A stretch of 64,000 nucleotides of DNA from Streptomyces aureus (GTDB lineage: Bacteria; Actinomycetota; Actinomycetes; Streptomycetales; Streptomycetaceae): assembly GCF_000725495.1 (NCBI RefSeq), contig NZ_KL647043.1:50148-114147 (forward strand), read 5' to 3'. Below, in pieces: positions 17,655 through 27,500 of the stretch. Numbering within the stretch: the stretch's first letter is position 1; each line of letters opens with the position of its first letter. The notes beneath the pieces are model-generated. The model was not told the origin of the DNA. It did not search any database and saw nothing but the letters and a program-made list of their open reading frames with translations. A program made the translations under genes and the position numbers.

Positions 17655-18206
17655 GTGACCGATCCAGAGCCCGACCACGACAGAACGCCGGACGGGGAAG
17701 GCGTCACCCCCCTCTTCCGGGAAGAGGTGTGGCAAAAGTTCCTCACTGACAGCGAGGAAGCCATCCAGGCGCACGCGCCGAGGGAACCCTCGGCGTTCGA
17801 GCGGACAGGCCCACGCCTCCATGCGTCACCGGACACGAGTGATGCCTTCTGGCGTGGAACGGAGGAAGACAATCCGCACGAGGCGGTCCGTTCGGGGCCG
17901 CAGCGATATCAGGATGCGGTCGGCGAGCTCTGGCAGCCGGAGGACACCTGGACGGGGCCGGTCTGGGGCGACATGGATGCCCGGGCGAAGCGTCGGCGAG
18001 TCGGTCTGGTCCTCGGTTCTGCAGTCGCGATCGTGGTGCTGCTGGGGAGCGCTTCCCGTCTGTCGACGATGGCGGGCCGCACGTCCGGGAACCCCGGGGA
18101 CATTTCTTCCCAGCAGTCCGAAGACATTCCCGACGACCTGTCCACCACGTTCTCCGTCAACCCGGCCTCCGCAGACCCGTCGCCGCCCGTGACCGGCGGC
18201 GAGTGA
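17655..18206 (+). CDS. Single-helix membrane protein with long acidic cytoplasmic region
   Basis: A 183-residue protein from GTG 17655, with GGAGGAG 4 bases upstream. About 115 polar, acidic, tryptophan-containing residues precede one transmembrane helix (residues about 117-137, VGLVLGSAVAIVVLLGSAS). A Ser/Pro-rich outer tail of about 45 residues follows. No family is recognised. It precedes the RsbW-like gene by 66 bases on the same strand and may be co-expressed. A role in partner-switching signalling at the membrane is only suggested by that neighbour. Confidence 0.68.
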   Translation: MTDPEPDHDRTPDGEGVTPLFREEVWQKFLTDSEEAIQAHAPREPSAFERTGPRLHASPDTSDAFWRGTEEDNPHEAVRSGPQRYQDAVGELWQPEDTWTGPVWGDMDARAKRRRVGLVLGSAVAIVVLLGSASRLSTMAGRTSGNPGDISSQQSEDIPDDLSTTFSVNPASADPSPPVTGGE

Positions 18207-18272
18207 GAATACCGGCGTGTCCAAACACGGCACACCCAAAAGGCCGGTGCAGGAAGGCGAGGACCGCCGCAG

Positions 18273-18743
18273 GTGAGTGAATCCCACGAGAGCGCCGGCT
18301 CCTGGCCGACATCCTTGCTGCAGACCTCGCTCGCGCTGGACAGCGACGGCTCCCACGCGGCCCGGGCCCGCCGTCTGGCCGCGGCCTTTTTGACCCGGAT
18401 GAAGGACGACCACGGCATTGCGGTGATGACCGCCACGGTGGAAATCGTGCAGCTGATCGTCAGTGAACTGGTCACCAACGCACGCAAGTACGCCCCGGGC
18501 CCTGCCCTTCTGCATCTGAGGATCAGCGGCGACACGCTGCAGATAGAACTCTGGGACACCAATCCCGTCGCACCGGTCACCGGCACTCCCGATCCCCGAC
18601 GCATCGGCGGGCACGGCCTGGAGATCGTCACCGCCCTCGCCCAAGCCGTGGTCGTGGAGCAGACCGCCCTCGGCAAGCGCATCATCGTCCACGTTGCCCT
18701 CGGCTCAGCCGACGCACAGCCGGGCCGGATTCCGGCTCCCTGA
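18273..18743 (+). CDS. RsbW-like ATP-binding protein (anti-sigma kinase family)
   Basis: A 156-residue protein starting at GTG 18273. It is a single GHKL/HATPase domain: the N-box is VSELVTNARKYA (about residues 64-75), then LWDTNPVAP and the glycine motif RRIGGHGLEIVTALA. These are the Bergerat-fold ATP-binding elements of the Streptomyces RsbW-like family. Such proteins phosphorylate anti-anti-sigma factors or bind sigma factors; many Streptomyces copies have unknown partners. PP2C phosphatases at 15219, 50524 and 57906 are candidate opponents. No STAS anti-anti-sigma gene is visible, only the STAS domain of the SulP transporter. Confidence 0.88.
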   Translation: MSESHESAGSWPTSLLQTSLALDSDGSHAARARRLAAAFLTRMKDDHGIAVMTATVEIVQLIVSELVTNARKYAPGPALLHLRISGDTLQIELWDTNPVAPVTGTPDPRRIGGHGLEIVTALAQAVVVEQTALGKRIIVHVALGSADAQPGRIPAP

Positions 18744-18858
18744 TAGGGGCATTGCCGCGGACCGATCTCCACCCGCATCACACGCGGCCGCCTCCGGACA
18801 AGAGGACCGCTGTAACGGGCCCGCCCTGCGACACCACGGCTGCACGGGGAGCCCCGTG

Positions 18859-20059
18859 TCAGGCGAAGGCGAAGTAGCGCAGCCACACATACCCCAGGGA
18901 GATCGCCACGGTCACGGCGGTGACGATCAGTCCGTACTTGGTGAACTGCCAGAAGGTGATGGGCTGGCGGTTGCGTTCGGCGATACCAAGAACCACGACG
19001 TTCGCCGACGCGCCGATGGCCGTGGCGTTGCCGCCCAGGTCGGCGCCGAGGGCGAGGGCCCACCACATGACGTGGTCGCTGCCTCCGCCCATGGTGTGGA
19101 CCAGGTCGCTGGTGATGGGCGCCATGGTGGCGACGTAGGGGATGTTGTCGACGACACCGGAGAGCACCGCCGAGGCGCCCAGCAGGGTCAGGGAGCCGCC
19201 GAGTTCGTTGGTTCCGATGGCATCGGCCAGTGCCCTGGAGACCTCGTCGATCACTCCCGTGTCGATCAGCCCGCCGATCATGATGAACAGACCGGCGAAG
19301 AAGGCGAGGGTGGGCCATTCGACTTCGGACAGGACCTCACTGGTCTCGACTGTGGAGACGGCGACGAGCAGTCCTGCCCCGAGCAGGGCGACGATGCTGG
19401 GTTCGTAGTGGAGCACCGGGTGCAGGACGAAACCGGCCACGACCAGGGCGAGGACGATCAGGCCCTGGACCAGCAGCCGGGGGTCCTTGATGGCTTCCCG
19501 TTCCTCCAGGGCCATGATCTCGGCGGCGCGGTCCTCGTCGTAGACGAAGAATCTGCGGAACAACACCCGGCACAGTGCCACGAGGACGAAGACCAGCAGC
19601 ACGGCCAGCGGGGCGAGATGGACCAGGAAGTCGTTGAAGGTCAGGCCGGCCCGGCTGGCGATGATGATGTTGGGCGGGTCGCCGACCAGGGTCGCGGTGC
19701 CGCCGATGTTGGAGGCGAACACCTCCGCGATGAGGAAGGGCGCGGCCGGCAGGGCCAGGCGCTCGCAGACCAGCAGCGTCACCGGGGCGATGAGCAGGAC
19801 GGTGGTGACGTTGTCGAGAAGCGCGGAAGCGGCCGCCGTGATGACCACGAGCATGGCCATCACCCGGAAGGGTCTGGCTTTCGCCCGTTTCACGGACCAG
19901 ATGGCCAGGTATTCGAACATGCCGGTTCTCTTCAGCACGCCGACGATCATCATCATGCCCATGAGCAGGAAGATGACGTTCCAGTCGATGCCGGAGTCCT
20001 CGGAGTAGAACGCCGAGACGTCGTCGGGCGATCGCCGCCCAGCTGTGCCAGTCGTTCAC
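18859..20059 (-). pseudogene. NhaD/ArsB-type (SLC13-like) permease with internal 5' deletion and frameshift
   Basis: The original start is visible: GTG 20059 overlaps the antiporter stop as GTGA and reads [11 protein letters not shown], the expected N-terminus. The reading then jumps to another frame at [25 protein letters not shown], so the first one or two helices are missing. A deletion of length 3n+2, about 80-100 bases by comparison with the usual 420-430 residue length, explains this. From ATG 19962 ([14 protein letters not shown]) 367 residues remain, with the family blocks [37 protein letters not shown] and [16 protein letters not shown] truncated protein could be made but probably cannot insert normally. 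Confidence 0.72.
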
Positions 20060-21306
20060 GGTGCTCCGGTTCCTCCGAGGGGCTGCAGGGTCCTGCTTCC
20101 CGGGTCGTCCCTGTCGGGGATGCCTGCCAGCTCGTCGACGTCGAAGGCCCGGGCGATCGGTACGTCGGTGGAGCTGTGCGCGATGATCGAGAGAGCGATG
20201 CACACCGCGATGAGCGTGAACGCCTCTTCAGCCTGCGGGATGCCGGACTGCAGTACCAGCAGCCCGTACACCACGGAGGCGAAGCCCTTCGGGCCGAACC
20301 ATGCGGCGACCAGCCTCTCCTTGCGGGAGATCCGGGTGCCCAGCAGCGAGAGCAGCAGCGAGGCCGGACGGATGAGGAAGATCGCCAGAAGCACGGCGGC
20401 GTAGCCGCCCCATGACAGGTCCCCGAACAGTCGCGGGGTCAGCAGGGCGCCGAAGACCAGCAGTGCCGCGAACTTCGCCAGTTCCGCAAGCGCTTCGCCG
20501 AGCGGCTCGAAGGACGTCTTGGCTTCGGGTGAGACATGTGCGAGAGCGGCCCCGGCCGAGAACGCCGCCAGATAGGGGTTGGCGTGCGTGAGGTGGCAGG
20601 CCGCGTAGAGGATGATTCCGGTCGCCAGCGGCAGCAGCGGCTGCAGCTTCGGCTCGGCACCCAGCAGCCGGAAGCCCAGCAGCCGGCTCACCAGCAAGGG
20701 CAGCAGGACTCCGAAGGCCAGGCCGAGCAGCAGCTCCAGACCGATCGTCGCAAGTGACGTCTCCGGTCCGGCGGCCGCCGGACCGGCAGCCGCGATCAGG
20801 ACGAGAACCACCGGGAGGGCGAGCCCGTCGTTGATGCCGCTCTCGACATTGAGCAACTGCCGCAGCTTGGCCGGGACTTCCGCCCGGCCGACGATCGCCG
20901 AGGCGAACACCGGGTCGGTCGGTGCCAGGACGGCGCCGACGAGGAAGGACGTCGTCCAGTCCAGGCCCACCAGGAAGTGGGTGGCCAGAGCCATGAAGAC
21001 GAAGGCCAGGGGCATCCCCATGCCCAGAGCCCGCGCGGGATTGCGCCAGTTGGCGCGCAGGGCGGGCAGCGAGACGTGCATGCCGTCCGTGAGCAGGACC
21101 GCGAAGAGCGCGAGATCCGCCGTCACAGAGACCATGTCGCTGTCCGGCGTGATGTGGATCAGACCGAGGAAACCGTCGCTGACGAGAGCGCCGCCGACAA
21201 GAAAGAGGAAGGAGGTCGACAGCACGGTCCGCGCCGCGAGACCTGACAACAGCGCCGCTACCAGCAGCGCGACACCGAACACCGCTACCAGCACCATGCT
21301 CAACAC
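20056..21306 (-). CDS. CPA1-type cation:proton antiporter
   Basis: A 416-residue protein with about 12 transmembrane helices. Features of the Na+/H+ exchanger fold are FAVLLTDGMHVSL, the LAPTDPVFASAIVG motif (helix 4, about residue 130) and NVESGINDGLALPVVLV (helix 5), whose Asp/Asn residues carry the ions in NhaP-type members. It exchanges Na+ or K+ for protons at the membrane; selectivity cannot be read. Its stop overlaps the start of the following NhaD-type gene (GTGA), showing that the two were translationally coupled, presumably for pH or sodium homeostasis. Confidence 0.92.
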   Translation of the reverse strand: MLSMVLVAVFGVALLVAALLSGLAARTVLSTSFLFLVGGALVSDGFLGLIHITPDSDMVSVTADLALFAVLLTDGMHVSLPALRANWRNPARALGMGMPLAFVFMALATHFLVGLDWTTSFLVGAVLAPTDPVFASAIVGRAEVPAKLRQLLNVESGINDGLALPVVLVLIAAAGPAAAGPETSLATIGLELLLGLAFGVLLPLLVSRLLGFRLLGAEPKLQPLLPLATGIILYAACHLTHANPYLAAFSAGAALAHVSPEAKTSFEPLGEALAELAKFAALLVFGALLTPRLFGDLSWGGYAAVLLAIFLIRPASLLLSLLGTRISRKERLVAAWFGPKGFASVVYGLLVLQSGIPQAEEAFTLIAVCIALSIIAHSSTDVPIARAFDVDELAGIPDRDDPGSRTLQPLGGTGAP

Positions 21307-21514
21307 CCCGATCGAAAGAGAGAGTCATCCCCTGCTCGCCGACCAGGCTTCCCGGCACACCGTGGGAAACCATACCGGTTCTTGACTCGTCCTTAACAGG
21401 TTGTTGGCGTGCACTGCGGACGGCGGGCCCTTGCCGGTTTCCGGCAAGGAGCGGTACGCGACAGCACGGAACCCACCGGCCAAGGGCCCTCCCTCCCCCC
21501 GCATGAGGCGAAGG

Positions 21515-23026
21515 TCAGTGACTGGCCGCGAGTTCACCGCTGAGCCTGCCGTGGAGGTCGGCACTCGGGTCGTTGAGGCCGATGATCTCGACGGTCTTGC
21601 CGCGCTGCTCGTACTTGGTCTCGATGGCGTCGAGAACCGCGACCGAGGAGGCGTCCCAGATGTGGGCCGCGGTCAGGTCGATGACGACCCTCTCGGGGTC
21701 GCCCGCGTAGTCGAACCGGCCTACGAGGTCGTTGGAGGAGGCGAAGAAGAGTTCACCGGTCACGGAGTAGACGACCGTGGCTCCGCCGGGGTCGGTGACG
21801 GCCGTGACGTCGGCGAGGTGGGCAACACGCTTGGCGAAGATGACCATGGCGGTGACGGAGCCGACGACGACTCCGATCGCGAGGTTGCCGGTGGCGACTA
21901 CGAACGCGACGGTGACCACCATGACGGTGATCTCGCCGGCCGGCATCCGCTGGAGGGTCTTGGGGGCGATGGAGTGCCAGTCGAAGGTCGTGAAGGACAC
22001 CATCACCATGACCGCGACCAGTGCGGCCATCGGGATGTCGGAGACGACCGGGCCGAAGACGATGCACAGCAGCATCAGGAAGACCCCTGCCAGGAACGTG
22101 GACAGGCGGGTGCGCGCGCCGGACACCTTCACGTTGATCATGGTCTGGCCGATCATGGCACAGCCTCCCATGCCGCCGAAGAAGCCGGTGACGATGTTGG
22201 CGATGCCCTGGCCGATGGACTCCCGGGTCTTCGAGGAGTGGGTGTCGGTGATGTCGTCGACCAGTTTGGCCGGCATCAGCGACTCCATCAGGCCTACCAG
22301 CGCCATGGCGAACGCGTAGGGGGCGATGGTCGTGAGGGTGTCCATCGTGAACGGGACGTCGGGCAGGCCGGGTACGGGAAGCGAGGAGGGCAGGTCACCC
22401 TTGTCGCCGACCGTCGGGACTGCGATTCCCGCTGCGACCGTCATCACGGTGAGGACGAGGATGGAGACCAGCGGGGCCGGAATCATCTTGGTGATCTTCG
22501 GGGAGAGCACCATCAGCGTGAGGCCTCCGAGGACCAGTGGGTAGACCGGCCACGGGACGTCGTCCATCTCGGGGATCTGTGCCATGAAGATCAGGACGGC
22601 GAGGGCGTTGACGAAGCCGACCATCACGCTGCGGGGCACGAACCGCATCAGTTTCGCGACGCCGAGCGCGCCGAGCGCGATCTGGAGGACACCGGCCAGG
22701 ATGACGGCCGCGACCAGATAACCGAAGCCGTGTTCTCGGTTGAGGGGGCCGATGACCAGGGCCACCGCGCCGGTCGCAGCGGAGATCATGGCCCGGCGGC
22801 CACCGACGAGGGAAATCGTCACAGCCATGGTGAAGGAGGCGAACAGGCCGATCGCCGGATCGACACCGGCGATGACGGAGAAGGAGATCGCCTCGGGGAT
22901 CAGTGCCAGGGCAACGACGAGTCCGGCCAGGACCTCGGTGCGCCAGACGTTCGGATCGGACAGCCAGTCGGGCTTCAGGCCACGCAGCCGAGCGGCCGGA
23001 GCAACAGCGGGAACGGCGGAGGACAC
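21515..23026 (-). CDS. SulP family anion transporter with STAS domain
   Basis: About 503 residues from GTG 23026; the frame is open to 23305, but the extra 93 residues are Arg/Pro-rich and unlike the family. The SulP core has about 12-14 helices with WRTEVLAGLVVALALIPEAISFSVIAGVDP at the start and GGMGGCAMIGQTMINVKVSGARTRLS near the middle. The STAS domain covers about the last 120 residues (VTGELFFASSNDLVGRFDY, then VIDLTAAHIWDASSVAVLD). Family members carry sulfate or bicarbonate; the substrate here is unknown. The ribosome site for GTG 23026 is weak. A divergent MerR gene and a 24-bp palindrome lie upstream. Confidence 0.9.
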   Translation of the reverse strand: MSSAVPAVAPAARLRGLKPDWLSDPNVWRTEVLAGLVVALALIPEAISFSVIAGVDPAIGLFASFTMAVTISLVGGRRAMISAATGAVALVIGPLNREHGFGYLVAAVILAGVLQIALGALGVAKLMRFVPRSVMVGFVNALAVLIFMAQIPEMDDVPWPVYPLVLGGLTLMVLSPKITKMIPAPLVSILVLTVMTVAAGIAVPTVGDKGDLPSSLPVPGLPDVPFTMDTLTTIAPYAFAMALVGLMESLMPAKLVDDITDTHSSKTRESIGQGIANIVTGFFGGMGGCAMIGQTMINVKVSGARTRLSTFLAGVFLMLLCIVFGPVVSDIPMAALVAVMVMVSFTTFDWHSIAPKTLQRMPAGEITVMVVTVAFVVATGNLAIGVVVGSVTAMVIFAKRVAHLADVTAVTDPGGATVVYSVTGELFFASSNDLVGRFDYAGDPERVVIDLTAAHIWDASSVAVLDAIETKYEQRGKTVEIIGLNDPSADLHGRLSGELAASH

Positions 23027-23318
23027 GAGATCGGGAACCTGTCGTACGGGCACCTCCAGGCGCCGGGCCAAGAGGTGCAGAAGAATGCGGGTAGGCCGGG
23101 TCGGCACCCGCGGACGGCCCCTGAGCGGAGCCGGGAAACTACGAACGATCGAAAGCAGCCGCGCAGCGACGCCAGGGCGCGGGCGGCAGCCAGACATCAG
23201 GGCGAGCAGCGGCCGTGCGTCATGGGCTCGTGCACGCTTCTCTCCTGGAAATTTCGGATCTTCACCAGCGGCCGCGTCGCCCTGACATGGCAGGACAGCG
23301 GGCACGCCGCCTCGGCGA

Positions 23319-23342
23319 CTCTACCCTAACGTTAGGGTAGAG
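23319..23342. promoter_or_regulatory. 24-bp perfect palindrome, probable MerR operator
   Basis: CTCTACCCTAAC is followed directly by its reverse complement. It lies between the divergent SulP and MerR genes, 62 bases before the MerR start. MerR proteins bind such dyads between over-spaced -35 and -10 elements. The TAACGTTA centre is typical for the family. Confidence 0.8.
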
Positions 23343-23403
23343 ATCGGTGACGGCCGCCCCGGTCGGCTCCGACGCGGATGAGCGAGGCTGGAGGGCCAGG
23401 GGC

Positions 23404-23808
23404 GTGAGCGGCAGGCACATGCAGATCGGCGAGGTGGCCGCACGGACCGAGCTGTCTCTGCGCACCATCCGGCACTACGAGGAGAGCGGCCTGGTCGTCC
23501 CCTCGGCTCGCTCCCAGGGCGGATTTCGCCTCTACACCGAGTCCGACGTGGCACGGCTCATGGTCATCCGCCGCATGAAGCCTCTCGGTTTCACCCTGGA
23601 GCAGATGCGTGATCTTCTCGGCGTCACGGACCGCCTCGATGCCGATGCCGGCCTCGACTGCGCGGAGCGCGAGACCTTGCTGGATCAGGTACGCGCCTAC
23701 GAACGAGCTGCCACGGAGCAGGTCGAGAAGCTGCGGGTCCAACTGTCCCGCGCGGAGGACTTCGCCGCGACCCTGCGCGCACGCCTGCCGGACGCCGGCA
23801 GTTCCTGA
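23404..23808 (+). CDS. MerR family transcriptional regulator
   Basis: A 134-residue protein from GTG 23404, with GGAGGG 8 bases upstream; a GTG at 23347 is also in frame. The N-terminal winged helix reads MQIGEVAARTELSLRTIRHYEESGLVVPSARSQGGFRLY, followed by DVARLMVIRRMKPLGFTLEQMRDLL and a C-terminal coiled coil (about residues 85-125). The effector region has one cysteine (LDCAERE) and no metal-binding loop, so the signal is not obvious. The palindrome between it and the divergent SulP gene suggests it controls that transporter and itself. Confidence 0.9.
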   Translation: MSGRHMQIGEVAARTELSLRTIRHYEESGLVVPSARSQGGFRLYTESDVARLMVIRRMKPLGFTLEQMRDLLGVTDRLDADAGLDCAERETLLDQVRAYERAATEQVEKLRVQLSRAEDFAATLRARLPDAGSS

Positions 23809-23819
23809 CACGCGCCGCG

Positions 23820-24284
23820 TCAAAGGGAACTGGCGGCGAGCAGGCGCTCCAGCAGATGGGAGGCGGTGATGACGCCCAGGAGCCGGGTCCCCGCCTTGTC
23901 CTTGTCCACCACGGCCACCAGCGGGCTGCGTGCCTGGGCCATGTGGGCTGCGACCTCGAGCGCGGTCTCGTCCGGGGCGGCCACGACCGGCGGCGGCGTG
24001 GTCTTCGACAGGCAGTCACGCACCGCGCGGCCCGCCAACGCGGCGCACAACCGGTCGGCGTGACGCTCGTCGATCACCGCGGCCAGAGCCGGATCCTCGA
24101 TCACATAGCCAGGTACCAGGATTTTGACCATCTGAGAGGCAGGGAGGACCGCCTGCGGCGCACCCTCATCGTCCACCACCAGCAGTGCGGGCAGGCGGTG
24201 TGCGGCCATCAGCCGTGCGGCGTCCAGCGCGTCGCTGTCGAGGCCGACTGTCTCGTACTTCTCCGCCAAGTCACGCGCACGCAC
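23820..24284 (-). CDS. CBS-domain pair protein
   Basis: A 154-residue protein from GTG 24284 (RARDLAEKYETV), with GGGAG 6 bases upstream; the longer frame to 24398 is Arg/Cys-rich and unlikely. It consists of two CBS domains: DALDAARLMAAHRLPALLVVDDEG (about residues 17-40) and DETALEVAAHMAQARSPLVAVVDKD, then GVITASHLLERLLA. Stand-alone CBS pairs bind AMP, ATP or related nucleotides and usually regulate a partner. It is convergent with the MerR gene and lies downstream of the ATPase operon on the same strand, with a gap of 130 bases. Confidence 0.85.
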   Translation of the reverse strand: MRARDLAEKYETVGLDSDALDAARLMAAHRLPALLVVDDEGAPQAVLPASQMVKILVPGYVIEDPALAAVIDERHADRLCAALAGRAVRDCLSKTTPPPVVAAPDETALEVAAHMAQARSPLVAVVDKDKAGTRLLGVITASHLLERLLAASSL

Positions 24285-24417
24285 GCCCGGCTCCCGTCTC
24301 GCTCCTCGCCGCATCCGCGGCCTCGCGCATCTTCGGCACGGCACGACGCCCGCCCCTGCCAGCACGATACAGCCGGCGCCCCAGGGGCATGCAGCCACGA
24401 CCAGCGGTCTGCTGTCC

Positions 24418-24543
24418 TCATTCGTGCTCGTGCGGCAACCCTCGCCGGTACGCCGTCATGCGCCGGTCCCGGCGCACGAGAACCAGCGTGCTAACCGCGA
24501 CGATCACGAGAGCTGCGCCGAGCGGTACGAGGAAAGACGTCAT
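24418..24543 (-). CDS. 41-residue membrane peptide translationally coupled to the giant ATPase
   Basis: ATG 24543 overlaps the ATPase stop as TGATG, and the frame runs to TGA 24418. The peptide reads MTSFLVPLGAALVIVAVSTL and continues LVLVRRDRRM: one transmembrane helix (residues about 4-24), then a basic cytoplasmic tail ending GLPHEHE. It is too short for most gene finders. The overlap and the clean helix with positive-inside charges are good evidence of a real gene. Its job is unknown; it may tether or tune the ATPase-flotillin complex. Confidence 0.62.
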   Translation of the reverse strand: MTSFLVPLGAALVIVAVSTLVLVRRDRRMTAYRRGLPHEHE

Positions 24544-27500
24544 CACGGCTCCTGTCGTACGGCCGCCCGGCAGGCCGGCACGTGTCGGGGATCGGCGGCA
24601 CGGACGATGGCAGACTCGACGGCGGCGACACGGTCGGCCAGCAGGCCCAGGGCAGCGACCGCACGCGGGAGGGGGTCGCTGTCAGGGCCGCCGAGGTCCT
24701 GTGCCCGGACGAACGCGGCCTTCACCTCGGCCCACCGGCTCGCCTCTTCGCCGGTGAGTGTGCCTCGCAGCTCGGCCAGTCTGAGCAGGTTCTCCTCGGC
24801 TCCGGTGGCAAGGGTCTGGGCCTCGGCGGTGTAGTGGTCGTCGATGACGGCGGCGAGTTCCGCTTCGTTCATGACCGGCTGAATACGCTGAACGATCTTG
24901 TTCATGTTGCGGTAGGAGCCCTGGAGCCGGAAGGGCGGTTCGCTGCGGGCTCCGTCGGGCTGTGCGGCGGAGGCGATGTAGGCGGTGTTGACCGCGAGAA
25001 CCGTCTCGCGCGCGGTGAGCAGGTGACGAAGGACGGCGAGGATCTGTTCCAGCTCCGCGGGCGCGTAGCGCTCGGTGAGTTGATCGGAGTGTGCGGACGG
25101 GTCGTGGGCGGCGAGGCGGATCAGCAGGTCGAGGTCGGCGCGGTCGCGGCCGGCCAGTGGCGCGAGGACGGGGTTGGCGGTGAGCGCGTTCTCGACGAAG
25201 CTGAGGGCGAAGACGTCGTCCTTGCCCGTCAGGACGTCGCCGAGGTTCCATACATCGGCACGGTTGGCGAGCATGTCGGGCAGGTGGAAGCCGCTGCCGG
25301 ACTCGGTGTAGGGGTTGCCTGCCATGCAGACCGCGAAGCGTTTGCCGCGCAGGTCGTAGGTGCGCGGTTCACCGTCCCAGACGCCCTCCATGCGGCGTGT
25401 GTTGTCGCACAGCGGGATGAACTTCTGCAGCAGCTCCGCAGAGGTGTGCTGGATGTCGTCGAGGTAGAGGAGGGTGTTGGCGCCCGCCGCCAGCGCAAAG
25501 TTGATCTTCTCCACCTCTCTGCGGGCCGTGGCGTTCGGGGCCTCGGCAGGGTCGAGCGAGGTGACCGTGCGCCCGAGGGCGGGACCGCTGACCTTGACCA
25601 GCAGGAGGCCGAGGCGGTCGGCGACGTATTGCACGAGAGTCGTCTTGCCGTAGCCCGGAGGGGAGACGAGCAGCAGTAGGCCACCCGTGTCGGTGCGCTT
25701 CGTCTCGCCTGCGGTGCCCAGTTGTTTGGCGAGGCTGTCGCCGATGAGCGGGAGGTACACCTCGTCGATGAGGCGTCCTCGGACGAACGAGGCCATGGCG
25801 CGGGGCCGGTGGTCGGCCACACGCAGACGGGAGCGCTCGGCGGCCACCAGGGCGGTGCGCCGCCGCTGGTAGGCGCGGAAGGCGGGGGCTTCCTGCTCCC
25901 GGAACCTGCTGGTGCGGGCGAGGAACTCGTCGATGCGCACGGGCAGGCGACGCCCGACGACGCGAGGGTGGACGCCGAGCAGTCCCTCGACCGTGACCGC
26001 CGGTGCGGCGTTCGACTCGTAGCGGATGAGGGAGGGGGACAGTTCCGCGGCCACCGCCTCGGCGAGCTCACCCGGTCCTGCGTCCGCGCCGGTGGAGGAC
26101 ACGTACGAGGACAGCCATGCCTCGACCAGCTGGCGGCGTGCGGCCAGGTCGTCAAGTGCCGGCAGGTCCTCGTCGTAGGCCGCGGCACCCACCGCGCGGC
26201 GGAATTTGTCGAGCAGGGTGCGGGCGGTCGCACTGAGTACAAACCCGTCAGGGCCGCAGGTCAGTTCCTCGAACAGGTAGGCGCCGGCGCCGGATGCGGT
26301 GCTGTGGTCCCGCGGGGACCACGTGCGAAGCGCCGCTGCCAGCTCGCCTTCCAGTTCGGCGATGGCGCAGGCCGGTCCGAAGGTGTTTCGCGCCCGGGCC
26401 AGGCCAAGTGCGCGCCGGGTCCAGGCGGCGCGGGCCTCGGCGGTGGTGCCGTGGGCCCAAAACAGCTGGGCGGCAGCGCGGCACGCGGGTTCGTGACGCA
26501 GCGGGCCGGCCTGCTCGTACAGCGGAAGCAGGGTGGTGAGGATCGCGGTCGTGTCGTGGTCGTGGATGCCTCGCTCATAGCCCTCGTCGTGCGCCTCCTG
26601 CGCGGCTTTGCGCACCAGGGCGGGAAGGTCCGCCTGCATAAGATGGTCGGGGCCGTGTTCCCACAGGAGGCGGGCGGCGAGGTGTTCGGCGCGGTAGACC
26701 TCGGGGGACTCGGAGGGAAGGTGGCGGTCCCAGTAGGGGCGTGTCGCGGTGAAGTCCGGGTCCGTCACGGGGCGGCGGTAGTCGGTGCCGGTGAGCGCGA
26801 AGGCCAGCCCGTCCGCGTGCGGCACCAGGGTGAGGTCGAGGGGCTGGGTGTTGACGGCGAAGCGGTGGCTGCCGAGGCGGATGGTGCGGCCGTCGTCGGT
26901 GTAGAGGTCGGTGCGGTCGCGCAGGGCACGGGCGGCCTCCTGTCGGCAGGCCGTGAGACGGCCGTCCACCTCCTGCGCGCGGAGCGTGTCGCCGAGATCG
27001 CGCAGTTCCTCCGCGGCACGGCGGACCTTGGCGACCAGGGGGTCGGAGGCGAAGAACGCGGAGACGTCGTCGGGTTGTGTGAACGTCGCCGCGCGCCGGA
27101 CGACGGTCTCGAGAACGCGGGCGGCGGATGCGGCCAGTTGCTCGGTCCGGCGGGAACGTGTGTCGGCGAGCGTCTGCCGGCGCGCTGAGAAGACCTCGTG
27201 GATCTCGGCGCGCTTGTCCGCCAGTTGGACCAGGAGGCCGTCGAACTCGGCGAAGCGGGACTCCAGGTCCTCCAGGCGCGCCAGGATGCCGGTGAGTTGC
27301 TCGTCGCACGCCTCAGGGCTGTCGGCCACGGCGAGCGCGGCGGTCAGTGACTGGCCCAGCAGGGCGGATTCGGCGGCGAACTCCGCTCGCCCCTCGTGGC
27401 TCAGGAGGGCGCGGCGACGGTTGTCGAGGGTGGCGCGGGCGCGGTTGAGGCCACCGAGCGCCTCGGCCGCCCGCTCCAGCACGGCTGTGCGGACGGTGGC

